A DNA stretch of 63,240 bases, from the NCBI GenBank assembly GCA_964619775.1, contig CAZUFB010000003.1:1-63240 (forward strand). Direction: 5' to 3'. Position 1 is the stretch's first letter. Every line of letters begins with the position of its first letter. A program made the position numbers and the translations under genes. This document shows positions 16,577-23,787 of the stretch, piece by piece. This DNA is from CAZUFB01 sp964619775 (GTDB taxonomy: Bacteria; Actinomycetota; Coriobacteriia; Coriobacteriales; UMGS124). The notes under the pieces are model-generated. The model saw only the letters and a program-made list of their open reading frames with translations, had not been told where the DNA came from and searched no databases.

Positions 16577-17758
16577 ATGTCCAAGTTCATCTCCGCCATC
16601 GACGTCGGCGTGGTCCTGTTCCCGCTCGTGGCGTTTCTCATCGCGCTTCCCTACGTGGTGTTCGACTACCGGCGCTACGGCCGGATCAACCTCTGGAAAG
16701 GGCTGCTGTTCTTCAGCTTCGTCTTCTATATGCTGTGCTGCCTGTGCCTCGTCATCCTTCCCATCCCGGACGACCCCTACGCGGTGACGGCGGCCGTCCC
16801 GCAGCTGCGGCCCTTCACGTTCGTCGACGACATCATGGCGAGCTCTGGTCTTGTGCTGGACGACCCTTCCACCTGGTTGCCGGCCCTCAAGTCGTACGCT
16901 GTCTATACCGTGCTGTTCAACGTGGCGCTTACGATGCCGCTCGGTTTCTACCTGCGCTACTACTTCCATCGTCGCTGGTGGCAGGCGGTGCTCGTTGGTT
17001 TTGGGACGTCGCTTGCGTTCGAGTTGACGCAGCTTACCGGCGTGTGGGGGATTTTTCCCATCCCGTATAGGATCTTCGACGTGGACGACCTCATCACCAA
17101 CACGTTCGGGTGCCTGCTGGGCTACATGCTCACCATGCCCGTCGAGCGGCTGCTGCCCGACCTGGCGGGTTGGCAGTACTCGACCCTCGACGAGGGCGAC
17201 TGGCACGCCACGGTCTGGCGCCGCCTACTCGGTGCATGCGTGGACCTGGCCCTTTCGGTCGCCCTCGTCGCCGTGCGCGTGGTGCTTGCCCCCGCACTTT
17301 CGGAGGACCTGGGCACCGTGGCGATGAGCTTCGTTGCGGCGACGGGCGTCGTGTTCATGCTCGTCCCCGTGCTGACCTGCGGGCGCACGCCGGGCCAGGC
17401 GCTGTTGCGCCTGCGAGCGGTGCGCCCCGACGGGAGGCGCCCCGCTTGGTGGCGCTATGTGGTGCGCTACGGCCTGCTCGTCTGGGTGTTCCTGATGGCA
17501 CCGGTGTGGATGGCCTACCTGATGCCGAGTTCCCTGGTCGAGGCGGGCTACGGCTCGCTGCTCGGGGTGGCAGGAACGGTCTACGCGGCATGGGGCGCAA
17601 GCCTGCTGGTGCGCGGCGTGTACTGCCGACTGCGCCGCCAGCCGCTTGTGCTGCTCGACGAGCTGGTGGCGGGCATCCGCGTCGTCACCGAGGACCAGGC
17701 GCGCGCCCAGCGCCAGCGTCGCGCCCGCGAGGCGAGTCGCATGCGGGGACGGTTTTGA
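16577..17758 (+). CDS. VanZ-RDD fusion membrane protein
   Basis: A 393-residue membrane protein joining two domains. Residues about 10-195 form a VanZ-like domain with several helices and the conserved LTMPLGFYLRYYF, FELTQLTG and FDVDDLITNTFGCLLGY elements. Residues about 215-360 are an RDD domain: RRLLGACVDLALSV carries the first Arg-Asp pair and CGRTPGQALLRLRAV is typical of the loop before the next helix. VanZ proteins confer low-level teicoplanin resistance in enterococci, but chromosomal VanZ-RDD proteins have no assigned role. ATG 16577 begins MSKFISAID after AAAGGCGTCC. A terminator hairpin follows at 17822. Confidence 0.85.
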   Translation: MSKFISAIDVGVVLFPLVAFLIALPYVVFDYRRYGRINLWKGLLFFSFVFYMLCCLCLVILPIPDDPYAVTAAVPQLRPFTFVDDIMASSGLVLDDPSTWLPALKSYAVYTVLFNVALTMPLGFYLRYYFHRRWWQAVLVGFGTSLAFELTQLTGVWGIFPIPYRIFDVDDLITNTFGCLLGYMLTMPVERLLPDLAGWQYSTLDEGDWHATVWRRLLGACVDLALSVALVAVRVVLAPALSEDLGTVAMSFVAATGVVFMLVPVLTCGRTPGQALLRLRAVRPDGRRPAWWRYVVRYGLLVWVFLMAPVWMAYLMPSSLVEAGYGSLLGVAGTVYAAWGASLLVRGVYCRLRRQPLVLLDELVAGIRVVTEDQARAQRQRRAREASRMRGRF

Positions 17759-17821
17759 GGCGGCGCCGATTCGTCACGCCATGGCTTCAAAGCGTTATGG
17801 GCGTGCGGCAAACAAAAACGG

Positions 17822-17873
17822 CCGGACCGGTACGGGCGGGACGACCGCCGCGTACGGGCCCGGCCCGGCCGTG
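17822..17873. terminator. Shared terminator hairpin between convergent genes
   Basis: GGCCGGACCGGTACGGGCGG on the left pairs with CCGCCGCGTACGGGCCCGG and further CCGGCC on the right, with one or two bulges. It lies between the VanZ-RDD stop (17758) and the P-type ATPase stop (17886), so it can serve both strands. Confidence 0.6.
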
Positions 17874-17885
17874 CGCACGGGGCAC

Positions 17886-19784
17886 CTACCATGTTTTGGA
17901 GCGCCAGCGCAGCAAGAACGCCGAGTTCACGATCACGACCACCGAGCCGGCGTTGTGCACGAGCGCGCCCATGACGGGGCCCATGAAGCCGGTGACGGCG
18001 AGGGCTACCGCTATGAAGTTAAGGCTCATGGAGAAGGTGAGGTTGAGCTTGATGGTGCGCATCATGCGCCTGGCCAGGGCGAGCAGGTGCGGCAGCTCCT
18101 TGATCTCGTCGTCCACCAGGGCTATGTCGGCCGCGTCGACTGCGATGTCGCTTCCTATGCCGCCCATCGCCACGCCCACGTCGGCCTTCTTGAGCGCCGG
18201 GGCATCGTTGACGCCGTCGCCTACCATGCACACGCGCTGGCCGGCCTGCTGGTAGTTCCCGATGCGGTCGAGCTTGGCCTCGGGGGTGCACTCGGCGTGG
18301 ACTTCCCCGATGCCCAGGCCGCGCGCCACGTTGCGCGCCGCGCTGGGATGGTCGCCGGTGAGCAGGACCGGGTCGAGCCCGAGCGAGCGGATTTTGTTGA
18401 CCATGCCCAGGCTCTCGGGGCGCGGCGCGTCGGACAGCGCGACGAAGCCGGCGTAAAGACCGTCGACGGCAAGGTAGACGACCGTGCAACCGCGCTCGAC
18501 GTAGGTGTCGGCCTGTGCGGTGGCGGCTGTGGGCAGCGGGGTGCCCGCCTCGGCGAGCTGCGTCGCGTTGCCCGCGACGACGCGCATGCCGTCCACCGTC
18601 GCGCTCACGCCGCGTCCCGGAGTCATCGTGAACCCTTGCGCTTCGGGCAGCTCGCCGCCGCGCTCGGCGTACCCGGCCACGATCGCCTTGCCGAGCGGGT
18701 GCTCGGAGTAGCGCTCCACGGCCGCCGCCAGGGCGAAGAGCCGCCCGTCGTCCCGGCCGGCGTCGGAAGCCCCTCCCGCGGCGGCGCAGACGGCCACGAC
18801 CTGCGGCTCGCCATGGGTGAGGGTGCCCGTCTTGTCGAAGGCCACCTTGCGCACGCCGGCCAGCCGCTCGAGCGCGTCGCCCTCTCGCACCAGGAAGCCG
18901 TGCCTGGTGGCGTTGCCGATGGCCGCCATGATGGCCGTGGGGGTGGCGAGCACCAGAGCGCAGGGGCAGAACACGACGAGGACGGTCACCGCGCGGATGA
19001 TCTCGCCGGTCAGGGCCCAGGTGAGGGCGGCCGTTGTGAGGGCGGCGACGATGATCCAGGTAGCCCAGCGGTCGGTCAGGCGCACGATCTTGGCCTTGCC
19101 TGCGTCGGCCGACTGCACGAGGCGCACCATGCGCTGGATGGAGCTGTCTTCGCCGACCTTGTCGGCTCGCATCTCGAACGCCCCGAAGCGGTTCACCGTG
19201 CCGCTCGACACCTCGTCGCCCGGCCCCTTGTCCACAGGCAGCGACTCGCCCGTCATGACCGACTGGTCGATGGAGGTCTGTCCGTTCACGACGACGCCGT
19301 CTGCCGGAACCGTCTCGCCGGGCAGCACGCGCAGGAGGTCGCCGACCTGCACCTGCTCCGCAGGTATCGTGGTCTCTGTGCCGTCGCGCACGACGCGCGC
19401 GGTCTGCGGCGTGAGGTCGACGAGCCGAGCTATGCCAGCACGCGCCTTGGAGACGGTGAGGTCTTCGAGCAGCGACCCCAGCTGCATGATGGCGGCCACC
19501 TCGCCGGCGGCGAAGTTCTCGCCGATGCACACCGACGCCACGAGCGCCATCGACACGAGCACGTCGGCCTTGATGTCGAAGCGGGTTACGAGGCCGATGA
19601 CGGCTTCGAGCACGATGGGCACACCGCACAGCACGATGGCGACCCAGGCCGGGTCGACCGGCAGGGTGTCCCCCCACACGAGGCTGGCGACGAGCGCCAC
19701 GGCCGACACCGCGAGGAACGCTATGTCCCGCCGGGTCCCGCCGATTTCCAGCACTGCTTCGAGCTTTTCCATAAACGCGCGCAT
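17886..19784 (-). CDS. P1B-type heavy-metal ATPase, probable copper exporter
   Basis: A 632-residue P1B ATPase. Visible are the actuator TGES (QSVMTGESLPVDKG), the ion-binding CPC motif in VVFCPCALVLATP, the phosphorylation loop AFDKTGTLTHGEP, the HP-type stretch SEHPLGKAI, and the hinge GDGVNDAPALKKADVG. It has no N-terminal HMA or His-rich metal domain, only a short cytosolic leader before the first helix. The last helix reads HNAGSVVVIVNSAFLL, unlike the classical copper or zinc ATPase C-terminus, so metal choice is not fixed by sequence. The nearby CsoR gene with a Cu-type C-H-C triad and the operator-like palindromes upstream favour copper export. ATG 19784 follows GAGGAGAACGGCG. Confidence 0.85.
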   Translation of the reverse strand: MRAFMEKLEAVLEIGGTRRDIAFLAVSAVALVASLVWGDTLPVDPAWVAIVLCGVPIVLEAVIGLVTRFDIKADVLVSMALVASVCIGENFAAGEVAAIMQLGSLLEDLTVSKARAGIARLVDLTPQTARVVRDGTETTIPAEQVQVGDLLRVLPGETVPADGVVVNGQTSIDQSVMTGESLPVDKGPGDEVSSGTVNRFGAFEMRADKVGEDSSIQRMVRLVQSADAGKAKIVRLTDRWATWIIVAALTTAALTWALTGEIIRAVTVLVVFCPCALVLATPTAIMAAIGNATRHGFLVREGDALERLAGVRKVAFDKTGTLTHGEPQVVAVCAAAGGASDAGRDDGRLFALAAAVERYSEHPLGKAIVAGYAERGGELPEAQGFTMTPGRGVSATVDGMRVVAGNATQLAEAGTPLPTAATAQADTYVERGCTVVYLAVDGLYAGFVALSDAPRPESLGMVNKIRSLGLDPVLLTGDHPSAARNVARGLGIGEVHAECTPEAKLDRIGNYQQAGQRVCMVGDGVNDAPALKKADVGVAMGGIGSDIAVDAADIALVDDEIKELPHLLALARRMMRTIKLNLTFSMSLNFIAVALAVTGFMGPVMGALVHNAGSVVVIVNSAFLLRWRSKTW

Positions 19785-19807
19785 CGCCGTTCTCCTCCTC
19801 GGGCAAG

Positions 19808-19835
19808 ATACCTATACCTATGCAGGTATAGGTAT
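19808..19835. promoter_or_regulatory. CsoR-type operator 1, perfect 12-bp-arm palindrome
   Basis: ATACCTATACCT and AGGTATAGGTAT are exact inverted copies separated by ATGC, 24 bases before the ATPase start codon. The TACCTA/TAGGTA content matches the A/T-flanked, G-tract-containing sites bound by CsoR repressors. A repressor here would block initiation. Confidence 0.7.
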
Positions 19836-19860
19836 CGAGCATGTCGAATACCGCGTATAG

Positions 19861-19880
19861 TACCTATGGGGGTATAGGTA
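19861..19880. promoter_or_regulatory. CsoR-type operator 2 with central G-tract
   Basis: TACCTA and TAGGTA flank a TGGGGGTA core, closely resembling known CsoR boxes of the form TACC..GGGGGTA. It lies about 25 bp beyond operator 1, further from the ATPase gene. Two sites suggest cooperative repression. The remaining 170 bases up to csoR show no gene. Confidence 0.7.
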
Positions 19881-20051
19881 GTCAATAGAAAAGAAAGCGT
19901 GTAAGACCGCATCCAGTCGCCCGGGGGCCGGACGCGTCAACCGACGCCTGCATACCGCGCCTGCGGTCTGGCGATATGCGGCAGGAACGGCTCTCGTCGC
20001 GAGGTGCCAGGTTTGCGCGCGGCAGGGTGGGAGGGTGCCTGCCGGCGCCTC

Positions 20052-20327
20052 TTAGCCCATGTTTGAGAAGCGCTCGACGGCTTTGGTGAAGTCGCGGATG
20101 GTCTTGTCGGCATCGCCGTGCTCGATGCCGTTGCGCACGCAGTGGCTGATGTGCCCTTCGAGCACGACCTGGCCGCAGCGGTGCAGGGCCGACTTGGCGG
20201 CGTTGATCTGCGCGAGGACGTCCTCGCAGGGGACATCCTCGTCGATCATGCGGTCGATAGCCTGGACCTGGCCGACGATCTTCTTGAGCCTGCGGTGCAG
20301 GTTGTCCGCGTCCATGCACTGTCTCAT
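20052..20327 (-). CDS. csoR: Copper-sensing repressor of the CsoR/FrmR family
   Basis: A 91-residue all-helical DUF156 protein. Cys34, His59 and Cys63 reproduce the Cu(I)-binding C-H-C triad with the same spacings as in mycobacterial CsoR (25 and 4 residues), which separates it from the nickel (RcnR) and formaldehyde (FrmR) sensors. The N-terminal RRLKKIVGQVQAIDRMI is the usual first helix. Cu(I) binding releases the tetramer from operator DNA. It lies upstream of the P1B ATPase in the same direction, with two matching palindromes between them. ATG 20327 follows GGAGGTCGCAG. Confidence 0.92.
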   Translation of the reverse strand: MRQCMDADNLHRRLKKIVGQVQAIDRMIDEDVPCEDVLAQINAAKSALHRCGQVVLEGHISHCVRNGIEHGDADKTIRDFTKAVERFSNMG

Positions 20328-20538
20328 CTGCGACCTCCGTTGCTCCCCGCAGGGAGCCGGGCGCTCCCATGCACGGTCTGTCGGTTCAAGTGTGCCGAAA
20401 GCCCGCTCGTTGTCAAACGTCTTCGTCCCGCATCCCCGATTTCGGCATTGTATGCAAAGCAGTTCCACACAGCCGTTGCCATCCGCCGCCCGGGCGTGGT
20501 GCCCCGCGCGGGAGGGAGCCCTTCGCCGGCCGCATCCC

Positions 20539-20568
20539 GGGCGGTCGGGGCGCGCCTCCCGACCGCCC
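20539..20568 (-). terminator. Terminator hairpin after the SDR gene
   Basis: A perfect 11-bp inverted repeat, GGGCGGTCGGG and CCCGACCGCCC with an 8-base loop, 21 bases beyond the SDR stop on the minus strand. Confidence 0.7.
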
Positions 20569-20589
20569 ATGCGGTGCCGCGACGCGCCC

Positions 20590-21345
20590 TTACACGCAGG
20601 TCCAGCCGCCGTCGCAGGCTATAATCGATCCGGTGACGTAGCTCGATTCGTCGGCCGCCAGGTAGACGATCGAACTGTCGAGCTCGCCCTCGCGGCCGGG
20701 CCGGCCCATCGGTGTGCGGGCGGTGATGAATCCGTTCATTGCTTCCATGGCCTCGGGGCTGTTTGCCTGCGAGGGGAAGAAGCCCGGGCACAGCGCGTTG
20801 ACGGTGACGCCGGTGGTCGCCCACTCAGCCGCAGCTTGACGCGTGAGGTTGATGACGCCTCCCTTTGCGGTGGTGTAGTCGACGACGGGCAGCTCGGGCA
20901 GACCCCCCTTGCCCAGGATCGAGGCGATGTTGACGATGCGCCCGTATCCGGCCTTGACCATCGCGCGGCCGAATGTGCGCAGGCAGTAGAACACGCCGTC
21001 GAGGTCCAAGGCGAGCGACGCGCGCCAGTCTTCGTCGGAATAGTCGACGATGGCTCCGGGGCGGCCTCCGCCTGCATTGTTCACCAGTATATCGACGCGG
21101 CCGTACTCGTCGAGCACGGACGCCGCGGCGCGCTCCACTTCGTCGGACCTGGTCACGTCGCAGACGACCGGCAGGCATCGGACGCCCAGGGAGCGAATCT
21201 CGCCGGCCACCTCCTCGAGCTTCCCGAGACGTCGGGCGAGCAGGGCGAGGTCGGCGCCCTGGCGGGCGAGGGCCAGGGCGAACTGGCGGCCGAGGCCGCC
21301 CGAGGCCCCGGTTACGACCGCTACTCTGCCGTGGAGGTCGAACAT
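20590..21345 (-). CDS. Short-chain dehydrogenase/reductase
   Basis: A 251-residue classical SDR using NAD(P)H. The dinucleotide-binding motif TGASGGLG follows the first strand, NNAGG marks strand 4, and the catalytic residues are in IASILGKGG (Ser) and YTTAK (Tyr and Lys). The PGFFPSQ and GSIIACDGGW stretches are typical of the family C-terminus. Closest resemblance is to 3-oxoacyl-ACP reductase and gluconate 5-dehydrogenase-like enzymes. Gut coriobacteria carry related hydroxysteroid dehydrogenases, but nothing in the sequence proves a bile-acid substrate. ATG 21345 follows GAAAGGAAACCACC. It stands alone, with its own terminator. Confidence 0.9.
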   Translation of the reverse strand: MFDLHGRVAVVTGASGGLGRQFALALARQGADLALLARRLGKLEEVAGEIRSLGVRCLPVVCDVTRSDEVERAAASVLDEYGRVDILVNNAGGGRPGAIVDYSDEDWRASLALDLDGVFYCLRTFGRAMVKAGYGRIVNIASILGKGGLPELPVVDYTTAKGGVINLTRQAAAEWATTGVTVNALCPGFFPSQANSPEAMEAMNGFITARTPMGRPGREGELDSSIVYLAADESSYVTGSIIACDGGWTCV

Positions 21346-21954
21346 GGTGGTTTCCTTTCTCTCGGTTGTCGTGCCTTGCGCCCGTGAGGGGCGTTGACGT
21401 GGCGGACGCCCGGTGCCGTGCGGCACGGGGGCGCGCTCATGGCAGGCTACCCGCCCCGGGCCTCGGACAAGGTGGGCGTCCTGCGAAGGTTCCCCCAACG
21501 GCGTCCCACCGCCTCCCGAGTGCGCGGGCGGGCCGCTCGGAACCCGAGCTCGCCGCCGCCCCGCCGGCGCGCCCGCCGTTGCTTTGATCTGCCGGACGTG
21601 GGCCAAAGAGGGGCCGTAGGTGCGCTCGGCGTTTCTGAACAAAGCGCGAGGCGAGCGACTCGTTGAGCCCGCGCGTGCCGGCGTGCGGGCGAAATCCTGG
21701 GCGAGCGCGTCCGACAAGCAGTCCTTTCTCTGTTCGTTCTGTGCGCCGGGCGGCGCGCGCCGCGTTGCCGCCGGCTGCCCGGCCCCGCACCGTAGGATAA
21801 TACGGGCGGCAGTCGGGGCCGGCGCCTTTAGAGGAGGTTTCGGCAGTGGGCGGCCCTTGCGCCCTCGCCCTCGCGGGGTTCCGGGCACCTCCGGTCCGCC
21901 AGGCCCCTCCGGCCCGACCCATCCCAAACCAACCGCAAAGGGAAGGCCTCCTGC
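21346..21954. other. 609-base interval without a recognisable gene
   Basis: The region between the SDR gene and the formate dehydrogenase operon has open frames on both strands but none with coding character or a known family. It contains a GC-rich inverted repeat (GCCCGCGCG to CGTGCGGGC near 21669-21692). It also contains a possible extended -10 (GGATAAT near 21796) and a strong AGAGGAGG site near 21831 that leads only to a short out-of-frame GTG ORF. These may belong to a leader of the dehydrogenase operon. Confidence 0.5.
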
Positions 21955-23787
21955 ATGCTCGAAGCGCTGTCCCTCTCAAACACCGACACCCGCGTCGGTG
22001 GGTTCCTCGGGCCGTTCGCCCGCCGCGTCGCGGCGACGCCGCCGGGAACCTGCCCGCTTTCGGTGCAGCTGGCGCTGCTTCAGGCGGGGGCGTCCCAGAC
22101 CTGCGGCAAGTGCGTGCCTTGCCGCGACGGCCTGCCCCAGATGGTGCGCCTGCTGCGGCGGGTGGTCGACTGCGAGGCCGGCGCTGCCGACCTCGACGCC
22201 CTGCGCGACCTGGCGGTCTCGGTGCGCGACGGGTCCGACTGCGCGATCGGCTACGAGGCCGCCCGCCTCGTGCTCGACGGCCTCGAGACCTTGTCGGACG
22301 AGTACGAGAGCCATGTGGCGCGTAGGCGCTGCCTGCCCGGCGTGGGCCAGAAGGTCCCCTGCGAAGCCCTGTGCCCGGCACACGTGGACGTGCCGGCCTA
22401 CATCGGCCTGGTCGCCGCCGGCGACTGCGCGAGCGCCGTGGCGATGGTGCGCAAGGACAACCCCTTCCCCACGGCCTGCGCTTTGGTGTGCGAGCATCCC
22501 TGCGAGGCGCGCTGCCGCCGCACGCTGCTCGACGCCCCGGTCAACATCCGCGGCATCAAGAAGTTCGCCGTCGACCAGGTGCCCGCCGACCTCGTGCCCG
22601 TGCCGCCGCGCGCGCCCGCCACGGGCCGGCGCGTCGCGGTGGTGGGCGGCGGCCCGAGCGGCCTCACCTGCGCGTACTTCTCCGCGCTCATGGGGCACGA
22701 CGTCACGGTGTTCGAGCAGTTCCCCCGGCTTGGCGGCATGATGCGCTACGGCATCCCGGCCTACCGCTTCCCGCGCGAACGCCTCGACGAGGACCTTCGA
22801 GCCATACGGTCGGTCCCGGGAGTCGAGGTGCGCGTGGGCGAACGCGTCGACGCTGCCGCGATGGCGCGCATCGTCGCGGGCTACGACGCCGTCTACGTCG
22901 CCATCGGCGCCCACGCGGGCAAGAACCTGGCGCTGCCGGGCGTCGACGTACCCGGGGTGAGCTCGGCGGTCGACGTGCTGCGCGGCATCGGCGACGGCCG
23001 GGTGCCCGACTTTTCCGGCAGGCGGGTCGTCGTCGTGGGAGGCGGCAACGTCGCGATGGACTGCGCACGTACGTCGGTGCGCGCCGGGGCCTCCGAGGTG
23101 AGCGTCGTCTACCGCCGACGCCAGGAGGACATGACGGCGCTCGCGTCAGAGGTCGAGGCCGCCGTCGCCGAGGGCGTCGAGATGGTGACGCTCGCCGCGC
23201 CGCTCTCCGTGGAGACCGACGCCTCCGGGCACTGTCGAGCGCTGTCGGTGCAGCCTCAGATGATCGGCCCGGTGCGCCGCGGCCGCCCTGCCCCGGTGGA
23301 CGCTTCCCGGCCGCCTTACGAGATCGCGGCCGACATAGTGCTCGTCGCGGTGGGGCAGGACGTCGTGACCGCCCCGTTCGAGGAGTTCGGCATGAGGGCC
23401 GAGCGCGGCCGGTTCGTCGCGGACGCCTATCTGCGCGCCCCCGGCCTGGGCAACGTCTTCGTGGGAGGCGACTGCCAGACCGGCCCGGCGACGGTCATCC
23501 GCGCCATCGGGGCCGGCAAGGTCGCCGCTCGCAACATCGACGAGCTGCTCGGCTTCTGCCACACGCTCGACTGCGGCGTCGAGGCGCCCGAGGCGCGCCC
23601 CAACGACCGCACCCCGACCGGGCGCGTCAACGTCGCCGAGCGCCCGGCGCGCGAGCGCAAGCGCGACTTCGACGGCGTCGAGATGGAGATGAGTCCCGAG
23701 GAGGCCGCCCAGGAGTGCGGTCGCTGTCTGCGATGCGACCGCTTCGGCTGCGGCCCCCTCGTGGGAGGGAGAGTCCAGTATGTCTAA
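21955..23787 (+). CDS. NAD(P)H-dependent FAD/Fe-S oxidoreductase subunit, formate dehydrogenase partner
   Basis: A 610-residue electron-transfer flavoprotein. Residues about 40-115 form a NuoF-type 4Fe-4S domain (GASQTCGKCVPCRDGL). Next comes a glutamate synthase small-subunit-like Fer4_20 domain with CEALCPAHVDVPAY and CALVCEHPCEARCRR. An FAD motif (VVGGGPSGL), an NAD(P) motif (VVVGGGNVAMDCART) and a second FAD contact (VFVGGDCQTGPATV) follow. The C-terminus has a further CGRCLRCDRFGCG cluster. This combination is found beside formate dehydrogenases and hydrogenases, where it passes electrons between NAD(P)H and the catalytic subunit. Its stop overlaps the fdhA start by eight bases. ATG 21955 follows GGGAAGG. 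Confidence 0.85.
   Translation: MLEALSLSNTDTRVGGFLGPFARRVAATPPGTCPLSVQLALLQAGASQTCGKCVPCRDGLPQMVRLLRRVVDCEAGAADLDALRDLAVSVRDGSDCAIGYEAARLVLDGLETLSDEYESHVARRRCLPGVGQKVPCEALCPAHVDVPAYIGLVAAGDCASAVAMVRKDNPFPTACALVCEHPCEARCRRTLLDAPVNIRGIKKFAVDQVPADLVPVPPRAPATGRRVAVVGGGPSGLTCAYFSALMGHDVTVFEQFPRLGGMMRYGIPAYRFPRERLDEDLRAIRSVPGVEVRVGERVDAAAMARIVAGYDAVYVAIGAHAGKNLALPGVDVPGVSSAVDVLRGIGDGRVPDFSGRRVVVVGGGNVAMDCARTSVRAGASEVSVVYRRRQEDMTALASEVEAAVAEGVEMVTLAAPLSVETDASGHCRALSVQPQMIGPVRRGRPAPVDASRPPYEIAADIVLVAVGQDVVTAPFEEFGMRAERGRFVADAYLRAPGLGNVFVGGDCQTGPATVIRAIGAGKVAARNIDELLGFCHTLDCGVEAPEARPNDRTPTGRVNVAERPARERKRDFDGVEMEMSPEEAAQECGRCLRCDRFGCGPLVGGRVQYV

Noticed and set aside
20590..21927. A 445-residue form of the SDR starting at 21927
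   Set aside because: The SDR fold begins at MFDLHGRVAVVTG (21345); the upstream part is Pro/Arg-rich and has no ribosome-binding site.
21846..22325. A GTG-started gene behind the strong AGAGGAGG site
   Set aside because: It runs out of frame through the flavoprotein gene and has no recognisable fold; the site may instead belong to a leader.
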